NCBI GenBank assembly: GCA_945833895.1
Contig: CAMAGQ010000040.1
Coordinates: 1-12,377 of the forward strand
DNA from: an uncultured bacterium
Lineage (GTDB): Bacteria > Cyanobacteriota > Vampirovibrionia > Gastranaerophilales > Gastranaerophilaceae
Length of the DNA: 12,377 nucleotides
Direction of reading: 5' to 3'
The notes under the pieces are model-generated. The model was not told the DNA's origin, searched no databases, and worked only from the letters and a program-made list of their open reading frames with translations. Below are positions 1 through 6,924 of the stretch, piece by piece (the stretch's first letter is position 1; the number at the start of each line of letters is the position of its first letter). The position numbers and the translations under genes were made by a program.

Positions 1-504
1 GTTGTTGTTTCCGTTGTTGCCGTCGTCAACTTTGCTGTTGTCGCCTTTCATTGCACTGATAATCTGATCATAAGTTGCTTTTTCCATGTAGGTTTTTCCG
101 TCTTTAGTTGCAACAGTGAATGTTCCGTCGCCATTATCAACAATATTATATTTTGTACCATATAATTTGGTTAAGTTAGCAAGTCCGTTTTGTTGCTGTA
201 ACCCAGGATTAAAACCGCCTTGTTGTCCGCCGTAACCGCCATAGCCGCCGTACTGAGGCATAACAGGTTGTTGTTTTCTGCCAAATAACGCGCCAAATAG
301 TGCGCCGAGTCCAAAGCCGGCAAAACCTGCAATCATTGCGCCTTTTTCACCGCAGTGACAATGGCTTGGCTGTGGTGCGCCAAAGAATACAGGTCCCATC
401 ATCATTGGGCGAGCCATCGGCATTCTTGCCATTGGAGGCCCCATCATTGGTCTGCTTATTTGAAATCTGTTTGAAAATGCATTACCCATGCCAAACATGC
501 CCAT
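1..504 (-). CDS. Met/Pro-rich glycine-zipper small protein, 3' end cut by window edge
   Basis: The reading frame is open from the ATG at 504-502 to the window edge (168 codons, no stop). The start is chosen because GAGGA lies 7 bases upstream (complement 512-516). I do not recognise the family. Visible parts: residues 1-47 are rich in Met, Pro and Arg with repeated RPM/ARM-type steps. H48-C49-H50-C51 forms a tight His/Cys cluster that could bind metal (inference). Residues 56-75 form a Gly/Ala/Phe hydrophobic stretch resembling a glycine zipper or single membrane segment. Residues 85-97 are a Gly-Gly-Tyr repeat. Residues 107-154 look like a small folded domain (GTKYNIVDNGDGTFTV), and an Asp/Asn/Gly tail follows from 155. 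There is no classical signal peptide. The next gene on this strand is separated by a terminator, so this is probably its own transcript, although I see no convincing promoter in the AT-rich 517-609. The protein could be a membrane-associated or stress-type glycine-zipper protein. The coding call is solid; the function is unknown. Confidence 0.82.
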   Translation of the reverse strand, partial: MGMFGMGNAFSNRFQISRPMMGPPMARMPMARPMMMGPVFFGAPQPSHCHCGEKGAMIAGFAGFGLGALFGALFGRKQQPVMPQYGGYGGYGGQQGGFNPGLQQQNGLANLTKLYGTKYNIVDNGDGTFTVATKDGKTYMEKATYDQIISAMKGDNSKVDDGNNGNNN

Positions 505-612
505 TGCTTTGTCCTCTTATTATGTACTCTCATATATATAAAGTATATATTAAGTAGATAATTGCATGGTTTTTGTATGTTTGTTACATTTGTTTACAAT
601 TCTATTAGTAAA

Positions 613-644
613 AAGAAGAGCAAACTTTTGGTTTTGCCCTTCTT
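613..644 (-). terminator. Rho-independent terminator of the 219-residue orphan gene
   Basis: On the minus strand, AAGAAG-G-GCAAA pairs with TTTGC-T-CTTCTT across an 8-base loop, with one G-U wobble. The stem is followed directly by a T-run (plus-strand A610-A614). It begins 14 bases after the TAA at 661-659, so it ends that gene and isolates it from the next minus-strand gene. Confidence 0.85.
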
Positions 645-658
645 CGGAATTTAATTAT

Positions 659-1318
659 TTAACTTGAAGCAAGGAAGGATAGGATATTTGAACCTAAATT
701 CCCGACAGTACGGTATAGACCGTCAAGACTTCCGGAACTGCCGCCTTTATATGCGTTTTGATTATGTGCGTTACCGGAAGCAGAGTTTGATTGTGCCATT
801 TGCATATAGGTTAACATGTTGTTATTCATTGTTGTGTTTAAGTTACTTAACAGGGTTATATAATTCATTCTGTTTTGCATTTCTTTAGTATATAACTCAT
901 CCTGTTTTGTCAGTAAATTATCGCTTAAATCGGAAACTGCTTTAGCTTGCTTATCTGTTATAGTGTTTAAGTTATCCATAAAAATAGAGTTATCAAGATT
1001 TCCAAATCGAGATGCTATATTATCTCGCAAGTTGTTAACCATTGGAGTATAGATACTGTTAAGTTCTTCGATGCCTGCTTTTTTATATGCATCAAGTTCA
1101 TCATTCCATTGCTGCTGTTTTTCATCAGAAATTGTGTACAAATTCTTTAATGAGGTTTCCAGATTGTCTTGAATTCCGTCATAAATTGATTTTTCAGTGT
1201 TCCCCATATTGTAAGAACTTGTCACATTATTTTTCTTCTTTTTAGAAGTTGCAACGGTATTTCCATTAATGGTAACAGTTCCCGCTGAATACGACGGGTA
1301 TTTAGATTTTTTACTCAT
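659..1318 (-). CDS. Hypothetical helical Asn-rich protein, 219 aa
   Basis: I do not recognise this family with confidence. The start at 1318 is supported by AAGGAG (complement 1326-1331) and a consensus promoter upstream. There is no signal peptide or membrane segment, so the protein is presumably cytoplasmic or particle-associated. Residues 1-36 are basic and Ser/Thr-rich (PSYSAGTVTINGNTV, then KKKK at 26-29) and look unstructured. Residues 40-175 are polar, mostly predicted helical, and could form a coiled coil or helical bundle; RFGNLDNSIFMDNL at 104-117 looks like a conserved core. Residues 176-200 are a Ser/Gly/Asn linker, and 201-219 form an amphipathic C-terminal segment ending SFLASS. 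The order of basic tail, helical rod and short hydrophobic C-terminus would suit a structural or packaging protein, possibly of phage origin, but no phage genes adjoin it and this is speculation. It is a single-gene transcription unit, divergent from uvrA. Confidence 0.85.
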   Translation of the reverse strand: MSKKSKYPSYSAGTVTINGNTVATSKKKKNNVTSSYNMGNTEKSIYDGIQDNLETSLKNLYTISDEKQQQWNDELDAYKKAGIEELNSIYTPMVNNLRDNIASRFGNLDNSIFMDNLNTITDKQAKAVSDLSDNLLTKQDELYTKEMQNRMNYITLLSNLNTTMNNNMLTYMQMAQSNSASGNAHNQNAYKGGSSGSLDGLYRTVGNLGSNILSFLASS

Positions 1319-1370
1319 AAAATATCTCCTTATTAAGGAAATATCTGTAATTCAAAAAGCCGGACACTTT

Positions 1371-1399
1371 ATTATACTATTTTTCTTCAATTATGTAAA
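1371..1399 (-). promoter_or_regulatory. Sigma70-type promoter of the 219-residue orphan gene
   Basis: On the minus strand, TTTACA (complement 1394-1399) is followed by a 17-base spacer and a perfect TATAAT (complement 1371-1376). Transcription should begin near 1364, giving a leader of about 46 bases. Within that leader, TCCTT-ATT-AAGGA (1327-1339) is a 5-bp palindrome whose arm is part of the Shine-Dalgarno sequence. Confidence 0.75.
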
Positions 1400-1405
1400 G
1401 TTAGA

Positions 1406-1420
1406 TTCAAAATATTTGAA
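1406..1420. promoter_or_regulatory. Candidate operator: inverted repeat TTCAAA-N3-TTTGAA
   Basis: A perfect 6-bp inverted repeat with a 3-base spacer sits between the two divergent promoters and overlaps the possible -35 of uvrA (1416-1421). The position suits a repressor that controls uvrA or both genes. In AT-rich DNA such a palindrome can occur by chance, and it does not match a LexA box that I know. Confidence 0.3.
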
Positions 1421-1444
1421 AATTAAATATTCTCGTATAATAAT
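1416..1444 (+). promoter_or_regulatory. Putative uvrA promoter giving a leaderless or near-leaderless mRNA
   Basis: TATAAT at 1436-1441 ends only 9 bases before the ATG at 1451. TTGAAA at 1416-1421 lies 14 bases upstream of it, or 16 bases upstream of an overlapping TAATAA at 1438-1443. Either choice puts the start of transcription at about 1448-1451. No Shine-Dalgarno sequence is visible in front of the ATG. Confidence 0.5.
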
Positions 1445-1450
1445 GATTTT

Positions 1451-4285
1451 ATGAACGAGAAAATAAAAATTTCCGGTGCGAAAGAGCATAATTTAAAAAA
1501 CGTTTCCCTTGAAATACCCAAAAACGAACTTGTCGTGTTTACCGGCGTATCAGGTTCAGGCAAGAGTTCGCTTGCTTTTGATACAATTTTTGCGGAAGGT
1601 CAAAGACGGTATATCGAAAGTTTGTCAACTTATGCAAGGCAATTTTTAGGACAAATGGACAAGCCGAATGTTGAGTATATTGACGGTTTATCTCCCGCAA
1701 TTTCTATCGACCAGAAATCAAAAAGCAACAACCCGCGTTCAACAGTCGGAACAATTACCGAAATTTACGACTATTTAAGACTTTTATACGCAAGAATAGG
1801 AACTCCTTACTGCCCTGTCTGCGGTAAAAAGATTAAACCGCAAACTCTTGATGAGATTGTGAATAAAATTATGGCTCTTGGCGAAGGTACGAAAATTCAA
1901 ATTTTAGCACCGATTGTCAAAGGCAAAAAAGGGGAATACTCTTCAACATTTGAAGAACTCCGTCAGGAAGGCTTTGTGAGAGTAAAGGTTGATAAAAAAG
2001 TTTACAGCCTTGATGAAGATGAAATTGAACTTGAAAAAACAAAAAAACACGATATTAGCATTATTATTGACAGAATTGTCGTAAAAAGCACTGCAACCTC
2101 AAGAATTGCGGACAGTGTACAAATCGCATTGAAAAAAGGCAACGGCGTAATCTCAGTTGATGTTCCCGACAGAGAAGAAATAATTTTCAGCGAGAAGTTG
2201 GCTTGTCCTGACTGTAACATCAGTTTTGAAGAGTTAACCCCTAGAATTTTCTCATTTAACGCACCATACGGGGCTTGCGAAAGATGTTCGGGCTTAGGTG
2301 CGGATTTTATCGTTGATGCTGATTTGGTAGTTCCCGATAAAAGTTTATCAATAAATCAGGGAGCAATTTATGCCTGGGCAACAAGAAGTGCCACAACGTA
2401 TTACCACGATATGCTGAGTTCTGTCTGCACTGCGTACAATATTGATATGGATAAACCTTTTGAAAAACTTTCAAAAGAACATCAGCAAATTATTTTGTAC
2501 GGCTCAAAAGAACCGATAAAAATGCGTGTTCAGCAATTTGGAACTCACCGATATTCAACTAATATTCAGCCGTTTGTCGGCGTAATTCCGTTCCTTGAAA
2601 AGCGTTATAACGATGCTTCGGGCGACTACTGGAGAGAAGAAATCGAAAAATTTATGGTCGCAAAACCTTGTCCAAAATGCGGTGGGGCAAGATTAAAACC
2701 ATTCCCGCTTGCCGTTAAAATAAACGATAAGAATATTTACGAATTTACTCTAATGTCCATAACCGACGAACTGCAATTCATTACTGACTTATACCTTGAT
2801 TTAACAGAATATCAACTAAAAATCGCAAAACAGATATTAGACGAAATTCGTGCAAGGTTAAAATTCTTATGTGACGTAGGTTTACACTACCTGAACCTTG
2901 CCAGAATGGCAGGAACTCTTTCAGGCGGGGAATCTCAAAGAATTAGACTTGCATCTCAAATCGGAAGCGGATTAAGCGGAGTTTTGTACGTCCTTGACGA
3001 ACCTTCAATAGGATTGCACCAGCGAGATAACAATATGCTGATTAAAACGCTTTTCAAACTTCGCAACCTCGGTAACACTTTGATTGTTGTTGAACACGAC
3101 GAGGATACAATCAGAAGTGCCGATTATATCGTTGATATAGGTCCAAAAGCGGGTGAATACGGCGGAGAAATTATCGCACAAGGTTCTGTTCAGGATATTA
3201 TCGATGCTCCAAATTCTATTACAGGAAAGTATTTAAGCGGTGAAAAGTCAATTCCGATACCTGCAAAACTCAGAGAAGGCAACGGAAACTTTTTACAAAT
3301 TCGCAACGCCCACCTAAACAACCTCAAAAATATTGACGTAGATATCCCACTAGGTAAAATCGTCGTATTAACAGGGGTTTCAGGCTCGGGAAAATCAACA
3401 CTTATGCAAGACATAATATATGAATATGCCGCTCATAAGTTAAAGAAAAACAAACCTAAACCAAAAGGAGTTGACGAGATTTTAGGATTTGAAAACATCG
3501 ACAAGGTCATAGACATTGACCAGTCGCCAATCGGAAGAACTCCGCGGTCAAACCCTGCGACTTATACAGACGTGTTTACACCAATCCGAGAACTTTTTGC
3601 AAAAACTAACGAATCTAAAGTCAGAGGCTACAAACCCGGAAGATTTAGTTTCAACGTAAAAGGCGGACGTTGTGAGGCTTGCAAAGGTGACGGGCTTGTT
3701 AAAATCGAAATGAATTTCTTGTCAGATGTTTATGTAAAATGTGACATCTGCAAAGGAAAACGCTACAACAGAGAAACTTTGGAAGTCAAATACAAAGGTA
3801 AAACTATTGCCGATGTTCTTGATATGAGCGTAAAAGAAGCACTTGAATTTTTCGACAGCATTCCATCGATAAAAAATAAACTTCAAACCCTGAATGATGT
3901 CGGGCTTGATTATATGAAACTCGGTCAAAGTGCAACAACCCTATCGGGCGGAGAAGCTCAGCGTATAAAACTTGCCTCGGAACTCAACAAGCGTTCAACA
4001 GGCAAAACTCTTTACCTGCTTGATGAACCGTCTGTCGGACTTCACTGGGCTGATTTGGATAAACTGGCAAAAATACTTCACGCACTTGCTGACCAAGGTA
4101 ATACTATTTTGATGATTGAACACAATCTCGATTTGATAAAAGTGGCTGATTACATTATAGATTTAGGACCTGAGGGCGGTGTCGACGGCGGAACCATTGT
4201 AGCACAAGGAACTCCGGAAGAACTTACGAAATATAAAGTTTCTTATACAGGTCAATTTTTATCAAAAATCCTCTCAAACCATTGA
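1451..4285 (+). CDS. uvrA: UvrA, excinuclease ABC subunit A
   Basis: UvrA is the damage-sensing ATPase of nucleotide excision repair. It dimerises, scans DNA with UvrB and loads UvrB at lesions for incision by UvrC. The protein has 944 residues, near the usual ~940. The first ABC half shows Walker A GVSGSGKS at 32-39, the signature LSGGESQR at 490-497 and Walker B LYVLDEPSIGLH at 512-523. The second half shows Walker A at 642-649, signature LSGGEAQR at 831-838 and Walker B LYLLDEPSVGLH at 854-865. Three Cys4 zinc modules are visible: C121/C124 with C407/C410, C252/C255/C276/C279, and C741/C744/C764/C767. The first is the extra module known from Geobacillus UvrA and absent from E. coli. The ATG at 1451 fits the family's N-terminus (KISGAKEHNLKN), but no ribosome binding site precedes it. 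All catalytic motifs are intact. uvrB and uvrC are not in the window. It stops with TGA, 49 bases before the exported-protein operon. Confidence 0.98.
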   Translation: MNEKIKISGAKEHNLKNVSLEIPKNELVVFTGVSGSGKSSLAFDTIFAEGQRRYIESLSTYARQFLGQMDKPNVEYIDGLSPAISIDQKSKSNNPRSTVGTITEIYDYLRLLYARIGTPYCPVCGKKIKPQTLDEIVNKIMALGEGTKIQILAPIVKGKKGEYSSTFEELRQEGFVRVKVDKKVYSLDEDEIELEKTKKHDISIIIDRIVVKSTATSRIADSVQIALKKGNGVISVDVPDREEIIFSEKLACPDCNISFEELTPRIFSFNAPYGACERCSGLGADFIVDADLVVPDKSLSINQGAIYAWATRSATTYYHDMLSSVCTAYNIDMDKPFEKLSKEHQQIILYGSKEPIKMRVQQFGTHRYSTNIQPFVGVIPFLEKRYNDASGDYWREEIEKFMVAKPCPKCGGARLKPFPLAVKINDKNIYEFTLMSITDELQFITDLYLDLTEYQLKIAKQILDEIRARLKFLCDVGLHYLNLARMAGTLSGGESQRIRLASQIGSGLSGVLYVLDEPSIGLHQRDNNMLIKTLFKLRNLGNTLIVVEHDEDTIRSADYIVDIGPKAGEYGGEIIAQGSVQDIIDAPNSITGKYLSGEKSIPIPAKLREGNGNFLQIRNAHLNNLKNIDVDIPLGKIVVLTGVSGSGKSTLMQDIIYEYAAHKLKKNKPKPKGVDEILGFENIDKVIDIDQSPIGRTPRSNPATYTDVFTPIRELFAKTNESKVRGYKPGRFSFNVKGGRCEACKGDGLVKIEMNFLSDVYVKCDICKGKRYNRETLEVKYKGKTIADVLDMSVKEALEFFDSIPSIKNKLQTLNDVGLDYMKLGQSATTLSGGEAQRIKLASELNKRSTGKTLYLLDEPSVGLHWADLDKLAKILHALADQGNTILMIEHNLDLIKVADYIIDLGPEGGVDGGTIVAQGTPEELTKYKVSYTGQFLSKILSNH

Positions 4286-4298
4286 TATTACTGGATAT

Positions 4299-4327
4299 TT
4301 GAAATTTTAGAAAAAATTTGGTATTAT
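4299..4327 (+). promoter_or_regulatory. Promoter of the exported-protein pair, predicted leaderless
   Basis: TTGAAA (4299-4304), a 17-base spacer and TATTAT (4322-4327), with a TGn extension directly upstream of the -10 (4319-4321). The expected start of transcription, about 4334, coincides with the ATG at 4335. No Shine-Dalgarno sequence precedes that ATG. Confidence 0.65.
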
Positions 4328-4334
4328 ATGTAGT

Positions 4335-5006
4335 ATGAAAAACATAAATAAAAGGCAATTTTTAATTACATTTGGTTTTTTATTAATTGTAGCTTGTACA
4401 TTCACAAAAGTTTATGGACAAACTATTGAAGTTGTATCGTTAGATACATTTTCAACAGCAAATCCGCCAAAAGAAGTTTCCGTAAAAATACTGGAACCGC
4501 TCACTGTTTCTGAAAACAACATCTATCAAGCAGGTACAGTATTGAAAGGTAACTTAGTCGACGTTGTCAGCCCTAAAAGATTGAAACGGGATGCAAGTTT
4601 TTCGTTTGAACCTAAAACATACAACGGTGCTGACGGAAAAACTCAAAAAATGCCTGTAAAACTTAAAGGAACATACACTATTCCGCTTGACAAAGGCAAT
4701 CTGGCGAAAAATGTAACCCTTGGTGTCGGAAACTACTTTGTTAAAGGACTATCAATGGGTGTTGCAGCAGTATCGGGTGCAATAAAAAATGAAGATGATA
4801 ACAGAATAAAATCTTCGGCTACAGCAGTTTATGAGGCTTCCCCATTATCTTACGTGGAAAAAGGTGAAGACTTAGACATAAAAAAAGATGACCATTTCTT
4901 CTTGAAATTCTCATCAAAAGAAAACAAAACAAATGACAGTAATACAGGCAACAAAACTAATGAAACAAAAGGACAAAATTATTCATACACAACAGAAAAG
5001 GAGTAA
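4335..5006 (+). CDS. Exported protein of unknown function, paralogue A of a tandem pair
   Basis: I recognise no named family. Residues 1-28 form a signal peptide with a basic start (KNINKR) and a hydrophobic core at 9-20. Export could be by signal peptidase I after VYG (28) or as a lipoprotein through the imperfect lipobox IVAC with C21. The mature part begins with T30-x2-V-x2-L36-x2-F39-x3-N43-P-P, a signature repeated in the next gene. Residues 47-118 look beta-rich and 127-150 form a Gly/Ala-rich hydrophobic stretch. Residues 193-223 are a Lys/Asn/Thr tail that looks disordered. The protein is probably periplasmic or outer-membrane associated. The start has no ribosome binding site, and its promoter predicts a leaderless message. 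Only 6 bases separate it from the next gene, whose Shine-Dalgarno sequence lies inside this gene's end, so the two form an operon and may be translationally coupled. Confidence 0.88.
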   Translation: MKNINKRQFLITFGFLLIVACTFTKVYGQTIEVVSLDTFSTANPPKEVSVKILEPLTVSENNIYQAGTVLKGNLVDVVSPKRLKRDASFSFEPKTYNGADGKTQKMPVKLKGTYTIPLDKGNLAKNVTLGVGNYFVKGLSMGVAAVSGAIKNEDDNRIKSSATAVYEASPLSYVEKGEDLDIKKDDHFFLKFSSKENKTNDSNTGNKTNETKGQNYSYTTEKE

Positions 5007-5012
5007 CAAAAG

Positions 5013-5429
5013 ATGAAAAAGTTATTAATGTTATTTATAGCAGGACTATTTTCACTAACTATGGTATTATCAGCACAAGCAAAAACAGTGCAGGTAACAA
5101 CTTTGGAAGATTTTCAACCGGGCAATCCTCCACAAGTTTTGCATATTCAAATGAACGGTAACGTTAGACTTGACTACGATACAATGCTATTCCAAGGATT
5201 TCACGTAACAGGAAGAATTCTTGGTAAACAAGGCGGCGGATATGTATTTGTTCCTGTAAGTTATATTAACTACCAAGAAGAACAAATTCCTCTATCTAAA
5301 GAATTTCCTGCAATCATTAAAACAAGAGCAAATGTAGTAAGACAAAATCAACCGTTCACACTTGTATTCCCGAACGAATCATCTGAAGGGTTTCAATACT
5401 ACGTTCCAAGCGTAAGCGACATGAACTAA
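5013..5429 (+). CDS. Exported protein of unknown function, paralogue B of a tandem pair
   Basis: A clear signal peptide (KK, hydrophobic core at residues 4-20, cleavage after AQA at 23) leaves a mature protein of about 115 residues. It begins T25-x2-V-x2-L31-x2-F34-x3-N38-P-P, aligning without gaps to residues 30-45 of the upstream product. The similarity seems to continue weakly: a G-x-x-x-x-G turn near 62-67 here compared with 67-72 upstream, then beta-strand patterns. It lacks the upstream protein's hydrophobic Gly stretch and charged tail, so it may represent the core domain alone. AAAGGAG at the end of the previous gene lies 9 bases before the ATG and decides the start. The gene is followed by a strong terminator, so the pair is a closed two-gene unit. 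Function is unknown; secretion and partnership with the upstream product are inferred. Confidence 0.88.
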   Translation: MKKLLMLFIAGLFSLTMVLSAQAKTVQVTTLEDFQPGNPPQVLHIQMNGNVRLDYDTMLFQGFHVTGRILGKQGGGYVFVPVSYINYQEEQIPLSKEFPAIIKTRANVVRQNQPFTLVFPNESSEGFQYYVPSVSDMN

Positions 5430-5449
5430 TCATAGATATACAAACAATG

Positions 5450-5484
5450 AAAAAGACTTCTGCAATCAGGCAGTGGTCTTTTTT
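5450..5484 (+). terminator. Rho-independent terminator of the exported-protein operon
   Basis: AAAAAGAC-TT-CTGC and GCAG-TG-GTCTTTTT pair around a 6-base loop, with a small internal irregularity (one T-T mismatch and one G-T wobble), ending in a run of six T. It lies 21 bases after the TAA at 5429 and separates the operon from the terC-like gene. Confidence 0.88.
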
Positions 5485-5569
5485 CGTGTGTTTAAAGGAT
5501 ACGGAAAATTTAATTTCAACATATTATAAAAACAGATAAATATATTAAAAATAAAGAAAGGTTTATATT

Positions 5570-6613
5570 ATGTTAAAATATTTTTCAGGTTCTTACTTGT
5601 TAACGATAGTCGGTGTACTTTGTGCGTATTTTCTTGGGGAACATTCGCACCCGGGCGGAGGACTTTCAAGTGTTTTCATCGTATTGGTGTTAGCGGTTTT
5701 GGAAGTCAGTTTGTCATTTGATAACGCCGTTGTTAACGCTATGAAACTTGAAAAAATGTCAGAAGTCTGGCGGCACAGGTTTATTACGTGGGGTATTTTG
5801 ATTGCGGTATTCGGGATGAGATTTTTATTCCCTGTACTTGTAGTTGCAATTTTCGCACATCTGGATATGGTTACAGTTGCACAAATGGCACTGTCTGATG
5901 CGGACAAATACGCAGGCTACCTGAAAGAAACTCACGCCCCGATTGTAACCTTTGGCGGCTTATTCCTGATTATGCTTTTCTTGAATTACTTTTTCAACCA
6001 CAAAAAAGAAACTCATTGGCTAAAATGGATAGAAGCACCACTTGCACATTTTGACCACATTTCAGGAATAGAAGTAATAATTTCACTGGGCGTATTGATT
6101 GGACTTCAAACCGTAATCCCTGCGGGCGAAAAACTTTCGGTTATACTTGCCGGAATTTCAGGGATAATCACATTCCTTGCAATAGACGGAGTTTCACACT
6201 ATCTTGAAAGACACGAAGAACTCCGAAACGCACAATGTGCGGCAGAAGGCGTAAAATGTGCAGGATTTATCAGTTTTATGTACTTAGAACTTATAGACGC
6301 CTCATTCTCTCTGGACGGCGTATTGGGAGCGTTCGCACTCAGCAACGACGTTGTAATAATAACAATCGGACTTGCAATAGGTGCAATGTTTGTAAGGTCA
6401 TTGACAATTTTGCTTGTAGAAAAGAAAACCCTTGCACAGTTTATATACCTTGAACACGGAGCACACTGGGCAATCGGAGCGTTAGCGATAATAATGCTTG
6501 TTTCAACTGTAAAAGAAGTTCCTGAAGTCGTAACGGGCTTAATTGGTCTGTTCTTCATCATATCAGCCCTAATCTCCTCAATTATACATAATAAAAAGAA
6601 CATCGAAGGCTAG
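5570..6613 (+). CDS. TerC/DUF475-family integral membrane protein
   Basis: This is a polytopic inner-membrane protein of 347 residues with about eight to nine hydrophobic segments. It belongs to the TerC superfamily, DUF475 branch. The two family half-motifs are present: LEVSLSFDNAVVNA (44-57; E45, D51, N52) and ELIDASFSLDGVLGAF (239-254; E240, D243, D249). Paired acidic membrane residues of this kind are associated in TerC-superfamily proteins such as Alx and YceF with manganese export or with metal or tellurite resistance. A manganese or other divalent-cation role here is inference from the family. GAAAGG (5556-5561), 8 bases before the ATG, supports the start. The 85 bases between the upstream terminator and the ATG contain no manganese riboswitch-like sequence and only weak promoter matches. 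The gene stands alone. It ends with TAG, which is immediately followed by a G-rich dispersed repeat and no visible terminator. Confidence 0.93.
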   Translation: MLKYFSGSYLLTIVGVLCAYFLGEHSHPGGGLSSVFIVLVLAVLEVSLSFDNAVVNAMKLEKMSEVWRHRFITWGILIAVFGMRFLFPVLVVAIFAHLDMVTVAQMALSDADKYAGYLKETHAPIVTFGGLFLIMLFLNYFFNHKKETHWLKWIEAPLAHFDHISGIEVIISLGVLIGLQTVIPAGEKLSVILAGISGIITFLAIDGVSHYLERHEELRNAQCAAEGVKCAGFISFMYLELIDASFSLDGVLGAFALSNDVVIITIGLAIGAMFVRSLTILLVEKKTLAQFIYLEHGAHWAIGALAIIMLVSTVKEVPEVVTGLIGLFFIISALISSIIHNKKNIEG

Positions 6614-6622
6614 GGGGTAAAG

Positions 6623-6641
6623 GAGCAGGGGTAAATATATG
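6623..6641 (+). repeat. G-rich dispersed repeat, copy 1
   Basis: GAGCAGGGGTAAATATATG shares 15 bases exactly with copy 2 (9786-9800) and 13 bases exactly with copy 3 (9838-9850). It lies 10 bases after the terC-like TAG stop. Beyond the exact core, weaker similarity to copy 2 continues for another ~20 bases (to about 6660). Confidence 0.7.
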
Positions 6642-6667
6642 AGGGATTAAATCTTTGTAATTGTGTC

Positions 6668-6776
6668 GTCATTCTGAGCAAAATATTTTGGAATGCAGTT
6701 AAGAGTATTGACATAGTGCGAAGAATCCCTTACAAATTTATTTAGATACAAGATTCTGAAATAAATTCAGCATGAC
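6668..6776. repeat. Imperfect palindromic element with GTCATTCTGA/TCAGCATGAC ends (MITE- or REP-like)
   Basis: The outer ends form a 10-bp inverted repeat with one mismatch (6668-6677 and 6767-6776). Nested inside are AGAATC/GATTCT (6722-6727, 6752-6757) and a CTGAA-ATAAA-TTCAG hairpin (6756-6770). The right 63 bases, read on the minus strand, align with 9866-9929. No transposase is present, so if mobile it is non-autonomous. From memory, similar GTCATTCTGAGC/GCGAAGAATC strings recur between genes in many unrelated bacteria. Confidence 0.65.
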
Positions 6777-6870
6777 ATATATGTTCAAGTCTTACTTGCC
6801 CCCGTGAAGGAAACAAGTCATAATTCAAGTTGTCAAAAGGCAAGGACAAAGAGCAAATAAAACATATTTA

Positions 6871-6899
6871 TTGAATTAAACCGATTTTTAATGTAGAAT
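6871..6899 (+). promoter_or_regulatory. Sigma70-type promoter of the TPR glycosyltransferase gene
   Basis: TTGAAT (6871-6876), a 17-base spacer and TAGAAT (6894-6899). The expected start near 6906 leaves a short leader of about 19 bases containing AAGAGGA (6913-6919), 5 bases from the ATG. An overlapping TGtTATAAA (6903-6911) is an alternative -10 but lacks a matching -35. Confidence 0.65.
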
Positions 6900-6924
6900 T
6901 ACTGTTATAAATAAGAGGATTAGA

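Larger units (their letters stand above)
6614..6924. other. Intergenic gap of 311 bases with dispersed repeats
   Basis: There is no supportable gene here. The gap holds a G-rich repeat copy abutting the terC-like stop codon (6623-6641), a palindromic element with GTCAT-type ends (6668-6776), about 95 bases in which I see nothing definite (6777-6870, only a 6-bp CTTGCC/GGCAAG inverted pair), and the promoter of the glycosyltransferase gene (6871-6899). Confidence 0.8.

Noticed and set aside
300..557. An 85-codon plus-strand open frame over the left-edge gene
   Set aside because: It is antisense to the minus-strand frame, which has an ATG, a good ribosome binding site and a coherent domain pattern.
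5485..5569. A manganese riboswitch (yybP-ykoY type) upstream of the terC-like gene
   Set aside because: This riboswitch often precedes TerC-family genes, but the 85 AT-rich bases available lack its conserved G/C-rich helices and are too short.
6199..6603. Long minus-strand open frames opposite the terC-like, uvrA and tyrS genes
   Set aside because: They lie wholly inside strongly supported genes, lack ribosome binding sites and show no recognisable protein features.
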